Assembly: GCA_943735955.1 (NCBI GenBank)
Contig: OX030956.1
Location: 2,473,412-2,537,411 of the forward strand
DNA: 64,000 bases
Source: Piscicola geometra
Lineage: Eukaryota > Annelida > Clitellata > Hirudinida > Piscicolidae
Direction: 5' to 3'
Part shown: positions 45,456-57,596 of the stretch, in pieces
How the letters are laid out: every line of letters begins with the position of its first letter
Numbering within the stretch: the stretch's first letter is position 1
Notes under the pieces: generated by a model
What the model was told of the DNA's origin: nothing
The model's database searches: none
The model's input: only the letters and a program-made list of their open reading frames with translations
Program-made: the position numbers and the translations under genes

Positions 45456-47184
45456 TAACTTGTAATCGATTGGTTCAGATTAAAATCATTAGCATTATTT
45501 TAGTTAAATTCTTGTGTGAACTCTGCTAGCATAAATTTGAATTATTAAATTAGTTTACCTTTCCTGAAACACATTTACAAAATCTATAAACTGTTGATCT
45601 AGCCTATATAAACTTTGACTCCATTTAGTTGAATTTTTTGTGAATTGATTTAGATTTAATTATTTCTTAACTGATGAACTAAATGACTTATTTTAAAGCA
45701 CTTTTCAAACAATAAATGGTTTGTTCAAAAATGGATTTTAACTTTTGACTTAATTTCTGAAATGACATTGGTTTAGTTCCTTATGAACGTTGAATTCATC
45801 GGTGTTGTTTTCAACCATTGTTGGTGAAATTAATTTTTTTACTCCAAATAAATGTTTAAAAAATCAATCGTTTTTGATTTAGTCTCAATTGAGAGATTGT
45901 CTTTTATTCTCAGTTTGATAAAGAAATGGTTCTGTCTTTCTGCTTCTCGTTCTTGAAAAAAAATTAAGTTTCGTGAATCCAAACGTCAATCCAACCCTTT
46001 ATTCAATCGCAAACGGTAAATTCCTAAGCTCTGAATGGTAGTGAATATTTTTTATATATTTTGATCAAAGTTAAAATTGCCAGATTTCTCTCTTATGCAT
46101 TCCTAGTTTTATTGCACTTTGTTCATTTATTAGAAAAGATTATCGTCGAAGCTTTCAGTAATACATAGTAATTGCTAGTGTTGTGAGACATTCACAACTA
46201 ACTTCCGGTTGTAGGTTAACTGCACCCAAACGAAAGCTCGCTGCATGTGTTAAATGCACCTTTGTTTTTGCGCGTTTCTTCTTTTTTACAGAAAAAACGT
46301 TAATTTAGGGTTAAGGTTAGGGTTTTCAGAAAAATCGTATTTTAAGAAGAAACGCGCAAAAGAAAATGTGCATTTAACACATGCAGCGTGCTTTCGTTTG
46401 GGTGCAGTTAACCTACAACCCTAATTTCCTGTTTTGCTCGTTCATGCGTCACATGCCAATAATAAAAGAAATTTTTTATTTGAACAATTTGAAACTAATT
46501 TTCTATATACTTTTAGTGTTATTTCAAACAAGTTTTTAATACTTTTTTACAGTTTTATTTAGCTTCGATTCATAGAATTATTTTTTTCTAATAAAATTAG
46601 TCGCCAAATTCTACGTCTTCTATTTTACTCAAATATTATTACTATGATTATATCATTGTTATCATTTGTAACTAACTTGAATTTTTTTTTCTTTTAAGTT
46701 ATTTTAAAAAATAGTTCATTGGCTAATCTAAAACGTGACTTGCGAACTACGCAGTAATCAATCAAAAGAAGAATGCATTAGATTGTCATTGTAGCGTTAA
46801 ATCAGGTCATGAGACTTGAAAGAGATTACAGGATTGTGAGACATTCACAACTAACTTCCTATTTTGCTCGTTCATGATTACGATCATGAATGCGTCACTT
46901 GCCAATAATGTTTAACTAGTTTTAAATAATTAATATAAAAGAAAACCTATTTAAATTTTCGCTTAAACTAAATCTTTTTTTTATATAAATACACTTTAGC
47001 TGACTACTTTTATTTTCCATTTTTAATTAAATATTGTTATCATTTATATACTTTTTATCACAAACATCGCCAATCTTTACAATTTATGCAGAACCATAAA
47101 TTAATTTATTAATAAAAAAAACTGAAAAATGCTAAAAATAAACTATTTTTGCATGCACATCTTAATTTCAAGATGCCACTTGTT
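45456..47184. other. Spacer between Mesh copy 3 and small secreted gene c
   Basis: Homologous to 34439-36170 throughout, with foldback element B at the same place. No coding sequence is supported. Confidence 0.7.
46207..46420. mobile_element. Foldback element B (unit 3)
   Basis: Same 214-bp element, flanks and insertion point as at 35189, with only a few base differences. It was therefore present before units 2 and 3 separated. Confidence 0.9.
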
Positions 47185-48016
47185 TCAAGGGCTCCTGAGG
47201 GTGGCTAGAAATTCAGCCATTCTCAGTTTTTCTTCAGCGTTTAGCTGGTTGGTGGGTCTCATAAGTCCTGCAAATGGATGTAATCGAATATCGTAAGACC
47301 ACTATTCATTTGTGCTTTAAAGCAATTACCCAGAAAGTAATTTGGTAAAAGATCTAGTCTAAATATATTGAACTGAATTGATAATATTGTTAGCTGACTG
47401 ATACTGTTATTTTAAATGACCTTAAATATTCTCCAAAACGCCTAATAATTATCCTAATTAAAACATTTAATTTTAAAAAAGCAGGGGTAACGATAGACGG
47501 TGATCCTGGGATCCAAACCATTGAAGTAGACTACCAAAAAGTGGGGGTCCGGACCCCCAGGATCACCGCCAATGAAAAGACAATTATCGTTACTAATCAC
47601 CTTCGGGGTCTCCATTCCTGAGGTACCGGATGGTCACGTCGATCTTAGCGTTCCTTTCACTGAGTGGTACTGCGTGAATTTTGTTCCTCACCTTGGTGGC
47701 GGGAGTTTTGGTGATTGTGATAACAATTTTTAAGAGTTTTCAAGGCTGTTGTGTAGTTTTAGTGTAGCAGTGGTAGTAGAAAAAGTATGGTGACCATTAC
47801 GGTGGCTCTAAAAACAAAAATACTAGGATAGTTTTTACTCTATTCAGAAAAAGGCTATATAGAATAAATTGGATTAAAAAATATATTTAGAATTTTAGAT
47901 GATTACGAGTAAAATGATACCATTTCCTGTATGGTCTCGAAGGAAGGTCTTGGGTAGAGTTCATCAGAGCTCACCACAACCAACAAGACGGCGACGAAGA
48001 TGATTGCGAGTTTCAT
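47185..48016 (-). CDS. Small secreted protein, copy c (89 aa, unknown function)
   Basis: Exons 48016-47921, 47691-47601 and 47267-47185 have the same lengths (96, 91 and 83 nt) and phases as copy a. The signal peptide is MKLAIIFVAVLLVVVSS. The only changes I note are Leu to Val in the signal core, and Lys to Arg in the last residues (TLRSP for TLKSP). Intact reading frames in two of three copies support the gene model, although no family is recognised. It is convergent with Mesh copy 3. Confidence 0.65.
47488..47592. repeat. Small foldback (MITE-like) element, unit c
   Basis: taacgatagacggtgatcct to tatcgtta, with central inverted words gggggtccggaccccc. Same position as in units a and b. 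Confidence 0.78.
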
Positions 48017-49043
48017 GGAAATGATTCTGAGAAATTTAAAGATGCTTGGAGAAAGTTCTGGATGGTTTCAAAGCTCTATTTAGAGATTTAGGAAAGGAAT
48101 TAAACAACCTCACTTCGTACAATTTCAACAATTAACGAGTGGATGCATGGCGCGGTTTGGATTTTATATTTATAAATAAATGATTTAGACTTTGATTTCT
48201 TTTAAATTTTATTACTGAACATTAGTGAAGAGAGATCAAAGTTTATTTTCCCTAGCAAGCATAAATCATCAATAACCTTGAATCATAAATAATAAATAAA
48301 TACCAAAGTCAAACACACAACTCTTCGAATAAAACCTGAAAATCATGTCAACAGTGAAATTCACGATTCACGAAGATTGAATGAAAAAAGCTTTATAAAT
48401 GGCTAAAAACAAAGTAATTTCATGCCAGTCAAGCTGACATTTTACTAAGCCTTTTCCATTCCATACGCCTAAACCATGTATTTCACGATTGGCATGACTT
48501 GAAGAAATTTATAGTTGTCCTATGGTTTACAAAAAGAATAAATAAACGTGTGAATAAAAATCTTTAAAAAATAAATCGCGTTTAAATTTTTTACGGTTTA
48601 TTTGTTTCAAGTTCGTCTTTGTCCCTAAACTGTGAATATGCTTGGAGAAAGTTATTGATGTTATTGATAAAAAAACAGCATTTTCAAAGCCACATTTAAT
48701 ACTTTAACCACCTTTTAACAAACTCAATCGGCCACTATGTTGATTCAAGTATAAACAAAACCATAATTAAAACAATATCGAAGGGTAAAATTAAATTTAA
48801 ACCAGCTGGGGCTGATCCGTCCATGTTCGCGCTCACTCGCTCGGAGACAGAAATCCAAGTCACTCGTTGATCATTTTTCGCAATTTAACCGATCTATGTA
48901 AGTTTCCTCATAAAAAATCCAAATTCAAAATTCCTTAATTCTTATTTTTCAGTCTTTATTAGAGATTTGCGACGCCAAAAGAAGAAAAATGGCAAAAGTT
49001 TCTTTTTATTCCGTTTTCAAATCTCTAATGAAAACTGAAAAAT
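48017..49043. other. Spacer after the Mesh array
   Basis: Homology to the upstream units ends near 48300. An imperfect inverted repeat at about 48946-49043 (tttttcagtctttattagag against ctctaatgaaaactgaaaaa) leads into the zinc-finger fragment. Nothing else is supported. Confidence 0.5.
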
Positions 49044-49247
49044 GAACAGAAGTTCAAGTGTGAGGTCTGCCTCAAGGAGTTTTGGCTGAGGGGAAACCTC
49101 AAGAAGCACATGATGCCGCAGCAGTACTTTCAAAGAGAACAATTTTTAATGCCGCAGCAGTATTTTCAAAGAGAACAATTTTTAATGCCGCAGCAGTACT
49201 TTCAACGAGGACAATCTTTAATGCCGCAGAAGTACTTTCAACGATAA
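49044..49247 (+). pseudogene. C2H2 zinc-finger fragment fused to a 12-residue repeat
   Basis: In one open frame, EQKFKCEVCLKEFWLRGNLK continues KHM, giving a CxxC and first His of a C2H2 finger but no second His. It is followed by four degenerate copies of MPQQYFQREQFL (36-bp DNA repeat) and a stop. No start codon or splice signal is convincing. It looks like an exon fragment or a relic. Confidence 0.4.
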
Positions 49248-49492
49248 CAGCAGCAGTAGTACTTTTCTTATAGGAAAAGGTTTTGGTCTCTGGATATTCT
49301 TTCTGTGTATCGTAAGTCCATTAGCAATGCCGGTAGACGTAGAATTTGCTCCTACTTTAAATGTGAAAAACGTTTTTTCTATAGACAGTTTTGCTAAACT
49401 TTTAGAACTGTTGAGATACAAACTGAAAATATGGCTGTAATAAACAGACTCAAAAAAGGTGAGTTTGAATCTTCATTTAATTAATAAACTAA

Positions 49493-50840
49493 ATGGAAAA
49501 AATATTCCAACGCAAATCTCTGAGTATGAGTTGCTTAAGAAACGAAATGGTCATTATTCTATTCAAAACGTTAAAAAGAGATAACAATTCACACTATATT
49601 AGAAAAAAGCTAATAAAAACCTTTAGTGATAACAAAAAGCTTTTGCATAAGTTAAAAGTAATTAATATTAAATTTGAACCAAATAAAAATCAACTAAAGT
49701 TATTTACTAGTGAATTAACTGATAAAAATTGTAATATTATTACGAAAACAACTATTGGGGTTTTTCCAAATGATTTGAGAAAATGTGTAATTAGGTTAGT
49801 AAGTTTAGAAGTGGCTACAGAAAAGGTTAGACCAGTAATTCAATCAGTGAATGAGCCCATATTTAATAAAATTTTTCGCAATAAACAGCTCCCAGGGAAA
49901 ACCACAGTCCAAACTATTTGCGATGAATCACAGTTTGTAATTAAGGCTTTTATAGGTAAAGGAATGAAAGATGGACAACACATGGGTTTTAGTCGAGATG
50001 GCACATCAAGAAATGAAAGAAAAATAGTCGATACATCAGTGACTTTAGATAATGGGGAAGTTGTCAGTCTAGGATTTACACATGTAACAAGAAAAACTGC
50101 AGTGACGATACAAAAAGTGACCGAGACAAAACTTGGAGAAGTAGCAGAAGCGATAGCTCAAGTAGAACCCTCAGATCATTTCATCCTTTTGGCTTAGAAG
50201 AAGCTTTCCTTAACGATAACTGACAGAGCCAGCAATGAGAAGGTGGCAGACGAACTACTGACTGAGTGGAGGGATCGTCTGCTGGAAAACTGTCAAGACC
50301 AACAAGAAAAGACGAAAGTCATGCATTTTCATTGCATGGCTTGTATTTGCATGTATTCTTAGGGTTTTATCGCTATGTTTGTCAAGACATTAGACTATAA
50401 GAAGAAATGAGACTAGGTTTAGGCTCAATAGGTTTTATGAGTATATGTTGGAGAAAAGGGACAAGCATTGTTGAGAGGGTTGCTAGGTCTGCATCCGATA
50501 GTTTTGGCTCTTCAGTTTAAGGGATCAATGGGAGGCTTATTGTGCTAAGAATGAGATCAAATCAATTATAAGTGATTATAGGGATAATAGGTTTAATTGC
50601 CCTTTTCAGACAGCGGCAGAAGTATTGAAAAGTTTGGAGCTCAGTAACGGTTTTAAATAAAAAGCTTTAAAATTATTGAATGAGCTGAAACGTCCTATCA
50701 TGCTAAATCTTTTAGTGGTTTTTTCTTCAGTTTATATGTCCGTAACTGGACCTTATTGGGAGCTGGTCACAAGAGGTGATGTTCCCTATTTACAGTTGTA
50801 CACCTTTATCCAGAAGCTAGAGTCTTTCTTACAGAGCTGT
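49493..50840 (+). pseudogene. Decayed transposase-like coding relic
   Basis: The first 234 codons are open (from 49493). They include KQLPGKTTVQTICDESQF and FSRDGTSRNERKIVDTSVTL, a layout seen in many unnamed invertebrate transposon proteins where the D of DGTSR is conserved. A TAG at 50195 interrupts, and the same frame then continues (KLSLTITDRASNEKVADELL, VMHFHCMA). Later pieces in shifted frames still match the same style: DYRDNRFNCPFQTAAEVL and TGPYWELVTRGDVPYLQLYT. At least one stop and several frameshifts make it a pseudogene. The superfamily is uncertain and no terminal repeats were found. Confidence 0.55.
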
Positions 50841-51681
50841 ATATAGACTCTTAGGACCGTATTCACTAAGCTGTGTTAACTAAACGAGCTGTTTAACACA
50901 ACGTTCTGTCAAAAAAGACTAAACATGCTGTTACTAAACAGAGCTCTTAAATTAGTATTGACAAAGACCTGTTAGGCTCGTCGTTTGGTTCTAGGGCAAT
51001 TCGTCGCCGGGTAATTTGTCGCACGGACAATTTGTTGCAGGACAATTCGTCGCACAAGACAAAAACTCTACCTCTGTATTAAAATAAATATATTCTAAAC
51101 GATATAAGCAACTTTTTCGGCAACATTTTATTTATAGAGATCGAATTTATAAATTAATAAATGATTTTGGGTCGATTAGATTTAAGATTGTCCACCATTT
51201 GTTCATACTTGTATATGTGTGTGTATTTGTAATAAAAATAATAATAATAATAATGATAGCAGATTTCTCGGTGATTGATCTATAGTTGTCACAGAGACTA
51301 ATTGTTCGAAACATCTACAGAAGGGAGTCTGTATCAATGATATTTTTATCATTGATATTTGTATCAGTGATATTTGTATCAGGTTCATTTTAAAGTGGAG
51401 TTTGCATATTTCCTAAAACGAAGTGACACCAGACACCGGAATCATTAGCATAAATCCGGTGGATGGAGTCTCGAAGTGACTCCAGACACCGGAAAAATTA
51501 TAAAATATTATAAATAAAATATTTTTATATAAATGCTTAGAAAAATTATAACAAAAACCGCAGATTATATTTAATATTATTGTGAAAATTCACAAAATTT
51601 TTAGTCGAAATTTGTTTTAAATTCATTTTTATACCATCTATTTGGCGCTATATTTGAGATACGGATTAGGATATTATCGAG

Positions 51682-52762
51682 ATGGCTGAAATCACCGAAA
51701 AAGTTGAATTTTCAGTTGGAGATGAATTTAATTCTTATGATCAGTTTAGAGAAAAATTAACACTATACGAAAATTCAAATTTCATTAATACATCAGTTAT
51801 GAACTCTAGTTCTCTTGCACATGCTCGAAAGCTGCAACCAAATCGAGATTTTCGGTGAGATATTAATTTATAATAAATATCAAATTAACATCATCTTTTA
51901 AGTAATGTCATTTTCAGTGAAGATCTCAAGTATTCTTACGTGAAGCTGGGTTGCCAGCATTCCGGCGTGTACATACCAAAGGGTAATGGCCACCGGAAAA
52001 TTCTCAAGTAAGTGAATGCTTGAACCTACAAAATATACATATCTTTATTATTATATCTACCTTACTTTTAGATCCGCGAAGAAATTGTCCATTTCAAATT
52101 AATATTGTTTCATCTATGGATGGCAAAAGCCTGGTTATCAAAAAGATAAATTCAGAGCACAACCACCCCATCATTCCTCAAGCATTTGCCCATACCAGTA
52201 AACAGCGCATTCTTCCTGAGGCAACAAAAGAAAAGGTATATTCCATGCAAGTTGGGCGCTAATCCAAATAAATTAAAACAGCATTTGATGGAAGAGACAG
52301 GCAAGGTGATGGTCATTTTTAAACCTATGTAAAATTGTGCTTTTCTATATACCTCTGTTTTATTATATTGGGTTTCAAAGAAGGAGGTATATTATAATCA
52401 TTTTGTTTTTCAGATTGTGACCAACAAGGACATTCACAATATCCGCACTCAGGGGAAACAAAAATTACCCAATACCTCACCGCTGCAATGCGTGCTTGAT
52501 ATTCTAGAGTCAACGGAAGGTTCTATTACAGACTATGGATATGATGAAAATGGAATTATCCAATACATTTTTTATCAAAGTCCTTTTATGGCTGGAATGT
52601 TAAAAAAATATCCTGAGGGCATAATATTTGATGCCACATATAAGGTGAACAAGTCTATAAATATACCTACCTGAATTTTAGCCATATCTATTTCCAACTT
52701 GCTTTAACTAGGTCAATAACAGAGGAATGCCTCTATTCTTGCCCCTCATTATGGATGGCAAT
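51682..52762 (+). pseudogene. MULE transposase remnant 1 (FAR1-like N-terminus plus start of catalytic domain)
   Basis: Exon-like pieces: 51682-51856 (MAEITEKVEFSVGDEFNSYD onward), 51920-52009 (YSYVKLGCQHSGVYIPKGNG), 52073-52236 (NCPFQINIVSSMDGKSLVIK, INSEHNHP), 52265-52307 (ANPNKLKQHLMEETGK), 52414-52645 (IVTNKDIHNIRTQGK to GIIFDATYK) and 52713-52762 (NNRGMPLFLPLIMDGNGLSQ). The zinc-binding start and the DATYK catalytic Asp match MULE transposases. The frame shifts near 52256 (VYSMQVG then GANPNK), and the rest of the catalytic domain is lacking, so it is broken. A ~30-bp word (cattagcataaatccggtg onward) occurs on both sides, at 51445 and 53340. Confidence 0.6.
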
Positions 52763-53439
52763 GGCCTGAGCCAAGTTGTTGCAAGAAGTGACGGTTACGA
52801 CCTCGTCGCCTTTCCCTGGGCAACTTCATTTGCCCACAAAGAAAAGAGGTCGTCCGAAGGGAACCCAGCTGACCTCAATTGGACTTCCAAAAAAAAGAAA
52901 ACTTCAATAATATTTTATATAATTATATTATCAATAATATAACAATAATATTTCAACTATACTATCAATAATTATAAATTACGCTTTTGAAAAAAATAAA
53001 TTTAAACTGTTAAAATGTCTTTTGAAAAAAAAACTCGAATAATTGGTGAATCATTATATAAACAGTTTACTATAGAAATTTACACCTTACCCTGACCCCA
53101 GAATAAAATCTATTTGTAAGGGAGATTTTGTTCGATATACGATGCTAAAATATAAAGTTTAAACAATTCAGATAATAACAAAATTATCTGGGTCGGTAAC
53201 TTTAAATTTAATATCTTTTTATAAAAATAAATTCATCTTTATAATAGTTTTTTTAAATTTCATAATTACACTTATTTTTAAAATTTTCTCAAAGATTTAA
53301 CATCTATTTATTTAACATTTAGTTTTAGATTTAAACGCTCATTAGCATAAATCCGGTGAATGGAGTCTCGGCCTTCCTAAAAAGGTTTTAGATTCAATTC
53401 CTTCTCAGGAAATGTCTTTCGAACAATTAGTCTTTATGT

Positions 53440-54317
53440 CACTCATAAATAGCGGACGAAGATCTGCAATTCCTAAGCTCTTGCCGAGTGTGGTTTGCCG
53501 ACGGAACCTTCAGAGTTAGTCCAGCTGACTACACTCAATTGTACACCATTCATGGAACCCGTGGTGGAATAAATGTGTATTTGCACTTTTAAAAAACAAA
53601 TGGGAAGCAACCTACACGGCACTATCAAAGTTAGTCGAAATAGCACCAAGATTGCAACCAGAGACCATCATTACCGATTTTGAACAGGCTTCCATGAATG
53701 CTTTCACCAGGATCTTCGAAGCACAAATTCATGGCTGTCATTTCCACTTTGGACAGTGCCTTTGGCGTAAGGTTCAAGAGTACGGATATGCGGGCCGATA
53801 CAACACTGAACCTGACTATGCCATGCACATCCCGATGCTAGTTGCTTTAGCCTACGTTCCCAACGATGATGAGATCCATGTCTATGGAGAACTAGTGGGA
53901 CTCGCAACGTTTCCTGAAGTTGATCAACTTCTCAACTACTTTGAAGATACGTTCCTTGGAAGTCAACGACGAGGTCGAAGAACGAGGCCTCTTTTTGCCT
54001 TGGACATCTGGGAGTGCTACCAAGCTGTTTGTGACAACACTCCTCGTACAAACAACACAGCGGAAGGATGGCAAAGTGCATTTGCAAGGTCAGTTCAAAT
54101 TGCGCATCCAACTCTGCCGAGGTTAGTAGTCAAACTTGGAGCAGAGCAACAACCAAATGATCATCGAGCGTCTTCTTGCTGGCGAAGATCCTCCTCTCAA
54201 AAGAAGAAGTATCGAGATCTCAATATTCGACTGCGCACTGTTGTGCTCGATTACGAGAATCGATCATCACTCGATCACTTGAGAGGATGCAGCCACAACA
54301 TCAATTTGGTTAATTAG
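53440..54317 (+). pseudogene. MULE transposase remnant 2 (catalytic domain)
   Basis: VWFADGTFRVSP and YTQLYTIHG are in one frame. The continuation (ALLKNKWEATYTALSKLVE) is in another, so there is a frameshift near 53570. The rest is open to 54317: IITDFEQASMNAF, GCHFHFGQCLWRKVQ, NNTAEGWQSAF. The Asp, Asp and Glu of the MULE DDE triad (ADGTF, TDFE, AEGW) are all kept. The type is closer to FLYWCH-MULE proteins than to remnant 1, which suggests two different transposases within one element boundary. Confidence 0.65.
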
Positions 54318-54821
54318 TTTTATTATAGGACTACTTACCGAAACATTTTCTTCTAGTTAAATATTAAATTCCATTGTGTTTATTGCGATTACTTAATAAA
54401 TGTTCGAGCTGTTTTTATTTCGATCTATGGATATCCACTCATCAAAAACCCGAAGATTTTGGTTGTAGAAGTATAGGCTAACTTCCGAAAATCCCATTTC
54501 GTATTTTGGAAGATGAATAAAATAAGTTAGGGTGTTGCTGGTCGAACAAGAAAACACGTATGTCGAGACGTGTAAAACAGAAATAAACTCCCACTCGACA
54601 CGTGATGGAGCTCTTTCCCGACTGACTGATATCAGTTCATTTCAAGTTTTGGCGACAATTTGTCCATGCGACGAATTGTCCTGCGACAAATTGTCCGTGC
54701 GACAAATTGTCCGCGACGAATTGTCCGGACACGCGTCGTTTAGTAGCGGACGTCTTTAAGCAAAACAAATATTATTATTTTCTATGTTTTGAGCGATAGT
54801 TGAAATTGTTTGCATTTCTAG

Positions 54822-55387
54822 TACGAGTTATATTTCAGTAAAGAGCTCATACTTGAGAAGAAAATCAAAGGGTGTGATAGTTTATCAGATTTTTACCAAA
54901 CCAAGTTCATGCAGTTTCTAAAAGGGCACTTGTTTCAGGTGCTTGAAAAAGTCAATAGTTTATTAAGCTAATATATCTATTTCGTTGTTTAAAGTGTTCA
55001 ATTTTCAGCGAGATAGAGCAAATCTCGAGTGGAAAGCTTGATGAAAAATTTTTCAACAGGCGAAAACGTATTGTGAGCGAGCGAGTGAGAGCGGAGATGG
55101 AATGGTCACCTCCCACTGGTTTATAATTCAATTCCAGCGAGCCTGAACGAGCATGCATCGAGTAACACAAAATGAATACATTAAAAAATCAATGCTATTT
55201 CGTTCCTAGATTTTCGATCATATTAAAGAGAACGCTACCGATACAGGCGAAATTGATGAATACCAGGTTGTTGAGTTCGTTTCATTTTTGAAATCACCGT
55301 GGTATTTGTTGAATCGTTCAACAACAGCTGTGGCTTGGACGAGCAGAGAGTCTGAGGATCTTCCATGCTTTTGGAGTGAATAAGTGA
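54822..55387 (+). CDS. Terminal four exons of an unrecognised protein
   Basis: Exons 54822-54938, 55013-55072, 55210-55266 and 55328-55387 are each multiples of three, are bounded by plausible GT/AG sites and join in phase 0. They yield YELYFSKELILEKKIKGCDS, FYQTKFMQFLKGHLFQ, IEQISSGKLDEKFFNRRKRI, FDHIKENATDTGEIDEYQ and LWLGRAESLRIFHAFGVNK, then TGA. The peptide is charged and helical-looking, and I recognise no family. Upstream exons were not found: the MULE at 50987-54733 ends 88 bp before the first exon, so it sits in an intron or has cut the gene. A chance origin of four phase-matched exons seems unlikely but cannot be excluded. Confidence 0.45.
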
Positions 55388-55699
55388 AGACAATGTGTTG
55401 ATTGTAAAGCTAATATTTCATAGGTGTATACGCGTCTCTATTAAATTTTCCCAGTAGAATATGCCGCCATGAACATTTTATTCTTTAAAATTATTCTAAT
55501 TCCTCTACTTATAATACATCAATGCCATCTCAACTGCCCACCTGTTCAATCTTTAGATGCTTCCAGACGCAGACATTGTGTAGTTATCATTTTAGTTCTG
55601 ATGAGCCATTTGTGGTGTGTCTGGAAGGAAGAAATTTTAAGTTATTCTTCAAATATGAACTCTCCTCGATCCATCTTGTGGCTGACTTCAAAGCAGATC
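55388..55699. other. Spacer between convergent gene ends
   Basis: Holds an ATTAAA word near 55438 that could serve the plus-strand gene. No other feature is seen. Confidence 0.45.
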
Positions 55700-57596
55700 T
55701 CAAGAACCAATAAGCGTGGAGCACTTGCTTAACAATTCACACGAGGTGATTTCCCTGCTCTTGTGTCGGTCCCAGGCTGCCCACAAACGTCCTTGTACTG
55801 AATTCGTTTGTCGTCTTTGGTGCAACTTGACCTCTTTCTTTTTGACGACCTTGCACTGATCACGAGGTATGAGAAGTGCTTCTTCGTACAGAAGCTTGAT
55901 GAGGTAGGTAGTTGGAAGAATCTTTTTTCTGGCTTTTCTATTAATTTGACGAGCCCATCCTTCCACATCCTTCTTGCTTTGTATCGGTAGGCGATATGCA
56001 GACAAGTTGTTTATCGACCAGATGTTGTTCACCATCCATGTTTGCTCGATGTGCTTGCAGTAAGCCTGAAGCTGCAAACTTCGATCATTTCCACAAAGTT
56101 CTTCAAATGCTGGTCGAATGTCGTCTGCAGGCAGCAGAGGCAGAGCAACTGACTTGCGGACTAGATCAAAGACATGACTATCTTTCCTGCACTCGTTTCT
56201 CAGATCCAATTCTTCAAGCTTCTTCCACAACGCCTGGCACAAGTGGATGGCACAGCCCCGGATCACAGGTTCCGAGTAGACTTCGCGCAGAGCCCTCCAA
56301 AGACCTTCCTCAAAGTTTACCACAAATGTACGTACTCGTGCTTCATTCAGCAATTCGTTCACTTTCTGTAACACCTGATATTATATTTATTATGGCAAAA
56401 ATGATTACTTAACATAAACTAAATTATCAGCAAAATTTTAAAGTCAAATCAACAAATACAAAATCAAACAGTCACAGCCAAAGTTAAGATGACATGGCAA
56501 ATACATTTTCACACCATGAAGTATTTTAAAACTATTTCTAGAATATTATATTGATTAACAAGTTGAGAAACATCCCTAGAAAGATCATTTAACCCACCTT
56601 TTTGTAGTCCCGACGTCTGCCCCCAGTCATGAGAACAAAGCACAAGGATAACTGCTTCACACCACCTCCACACTCCACATAGGCACGCATCGAACAGATG
56701 TGCGTTAATGGGGGCGCTATAAACCTGGTTGTAGTGTCGATATACCATGTCCTGGCCTTCGAGAGTAGTTGCAGCTGTGTGTTTGTAGCCAGCACTACAT
56801 GCCTCCGTTCATTTACTGTGACCACTGCCCTCAAAAATGGCTCTTTAAATGCCTTATCAAGGTGCTGTTCTTCAATCTGAAATAAATATGGTGATTGAAC
56901 ATGAACTGTTGGAAAGTGAAAAAAATGAAAACTATAAAATATTTTATTATCAGAATAATTTATTCACCTCAAACTCTTGTAACTCTGTTAAGTGGCCAAA
57001 AAGTTGGCGCTCTTTCTGGCGACATCTGTTCACCATTCTGATACGATTTTTCAGTCTTTTTTCATCACAAGATGCCTGGTTTTGATCTGATAACTGCTCC
57101 AACGCACTATGGACTACGATGGTAGCATTATCAAACAATCTTTCACGTGCCATTTCTTTAATCTGTAAAGTGACAAAAATGGTAAATCATTAAGAATACA
57201 TAAATATATAAAAATTAGTAAATTATGGGAATTTTACTAAACTCATTTACAAATACTTATTTGAATTATTTATATACTTAATTATAAACTAAATTCATTT
57301 ACACATACCTCTTTTATTTCTTGCACAGCTGCAAGCAGATTGGGTTTCGCCGGGTGATTGTGTTCTTGCAGGCCCTCCTCAAAGATATCACCATACTGCC
57401 TCACCTTGACAGGGCATTCCCTGCCACTTTCATTCTTTCTAACTGAGCATTTCCACAGCACCACACCAGTCCTCAACGTCCGCAGGAAAACAAAGGAAAA
57501 ACCTTCGCTCGAGACCAGCTTCTGTCTGCCCTTCTTCGAGCCACCCTCCACCAATGTGTATGTAGGCAATTTGCACATCGTTTCGTCGTGCTCCAT
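55700..57596 (-). CDS. FLYWCH-MULE transposase-derived protein, intact
   Basis: Four minus-strand exons, 57596-57309, 57162-56968, 56876-56598 and 56374-55700, all in phase 0, encode 478 residues. An N-terminal FLYWCH-type zinc finger comes first (residues 15-81: SFVFLRTLRTGVVLWKC, ECPVKV, LQEHNH). A linker follows, then a MULE transposase core: WYIDTTTRF (first Asp), FVVNFEEG where the second catalytic Asp is Asn, GCAIHLCQALWKK, and VEGWARQIN (Glu). Such proteins come from Mutator-like transposons; some have become host genes. The reading frame is undamaged, and I see no terminal inverted repeats near it, in contrast to the MULE beside it. The Asn makes DNA cleavage doubtful. It could be a domesticated gene or a recently inactivated copy. 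Confidence 0.8.

Larger units (their letters stand above)
50987..54733 (+). mobile_element. MULE DNA transposon with ~60-bp terminal inverted repeats
   Basis: The left end (50987 onward) and the reverse complement of the right end (up to 54733) align for about 60 bp. Both are made of repeated words of the type ggacaatttgtcgcac / ggacaattcgtcgc. Both ends are 17 nt from the start of that alignment to an identical CGTCGTTT (50979-50986 and 54734-54741), an 8-bp target duplication. Inside are remnants of two MULE-type transposase frames. The element lies immediately upstream of the four terminal exons of an unknown gene. Confidence 0.8.
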
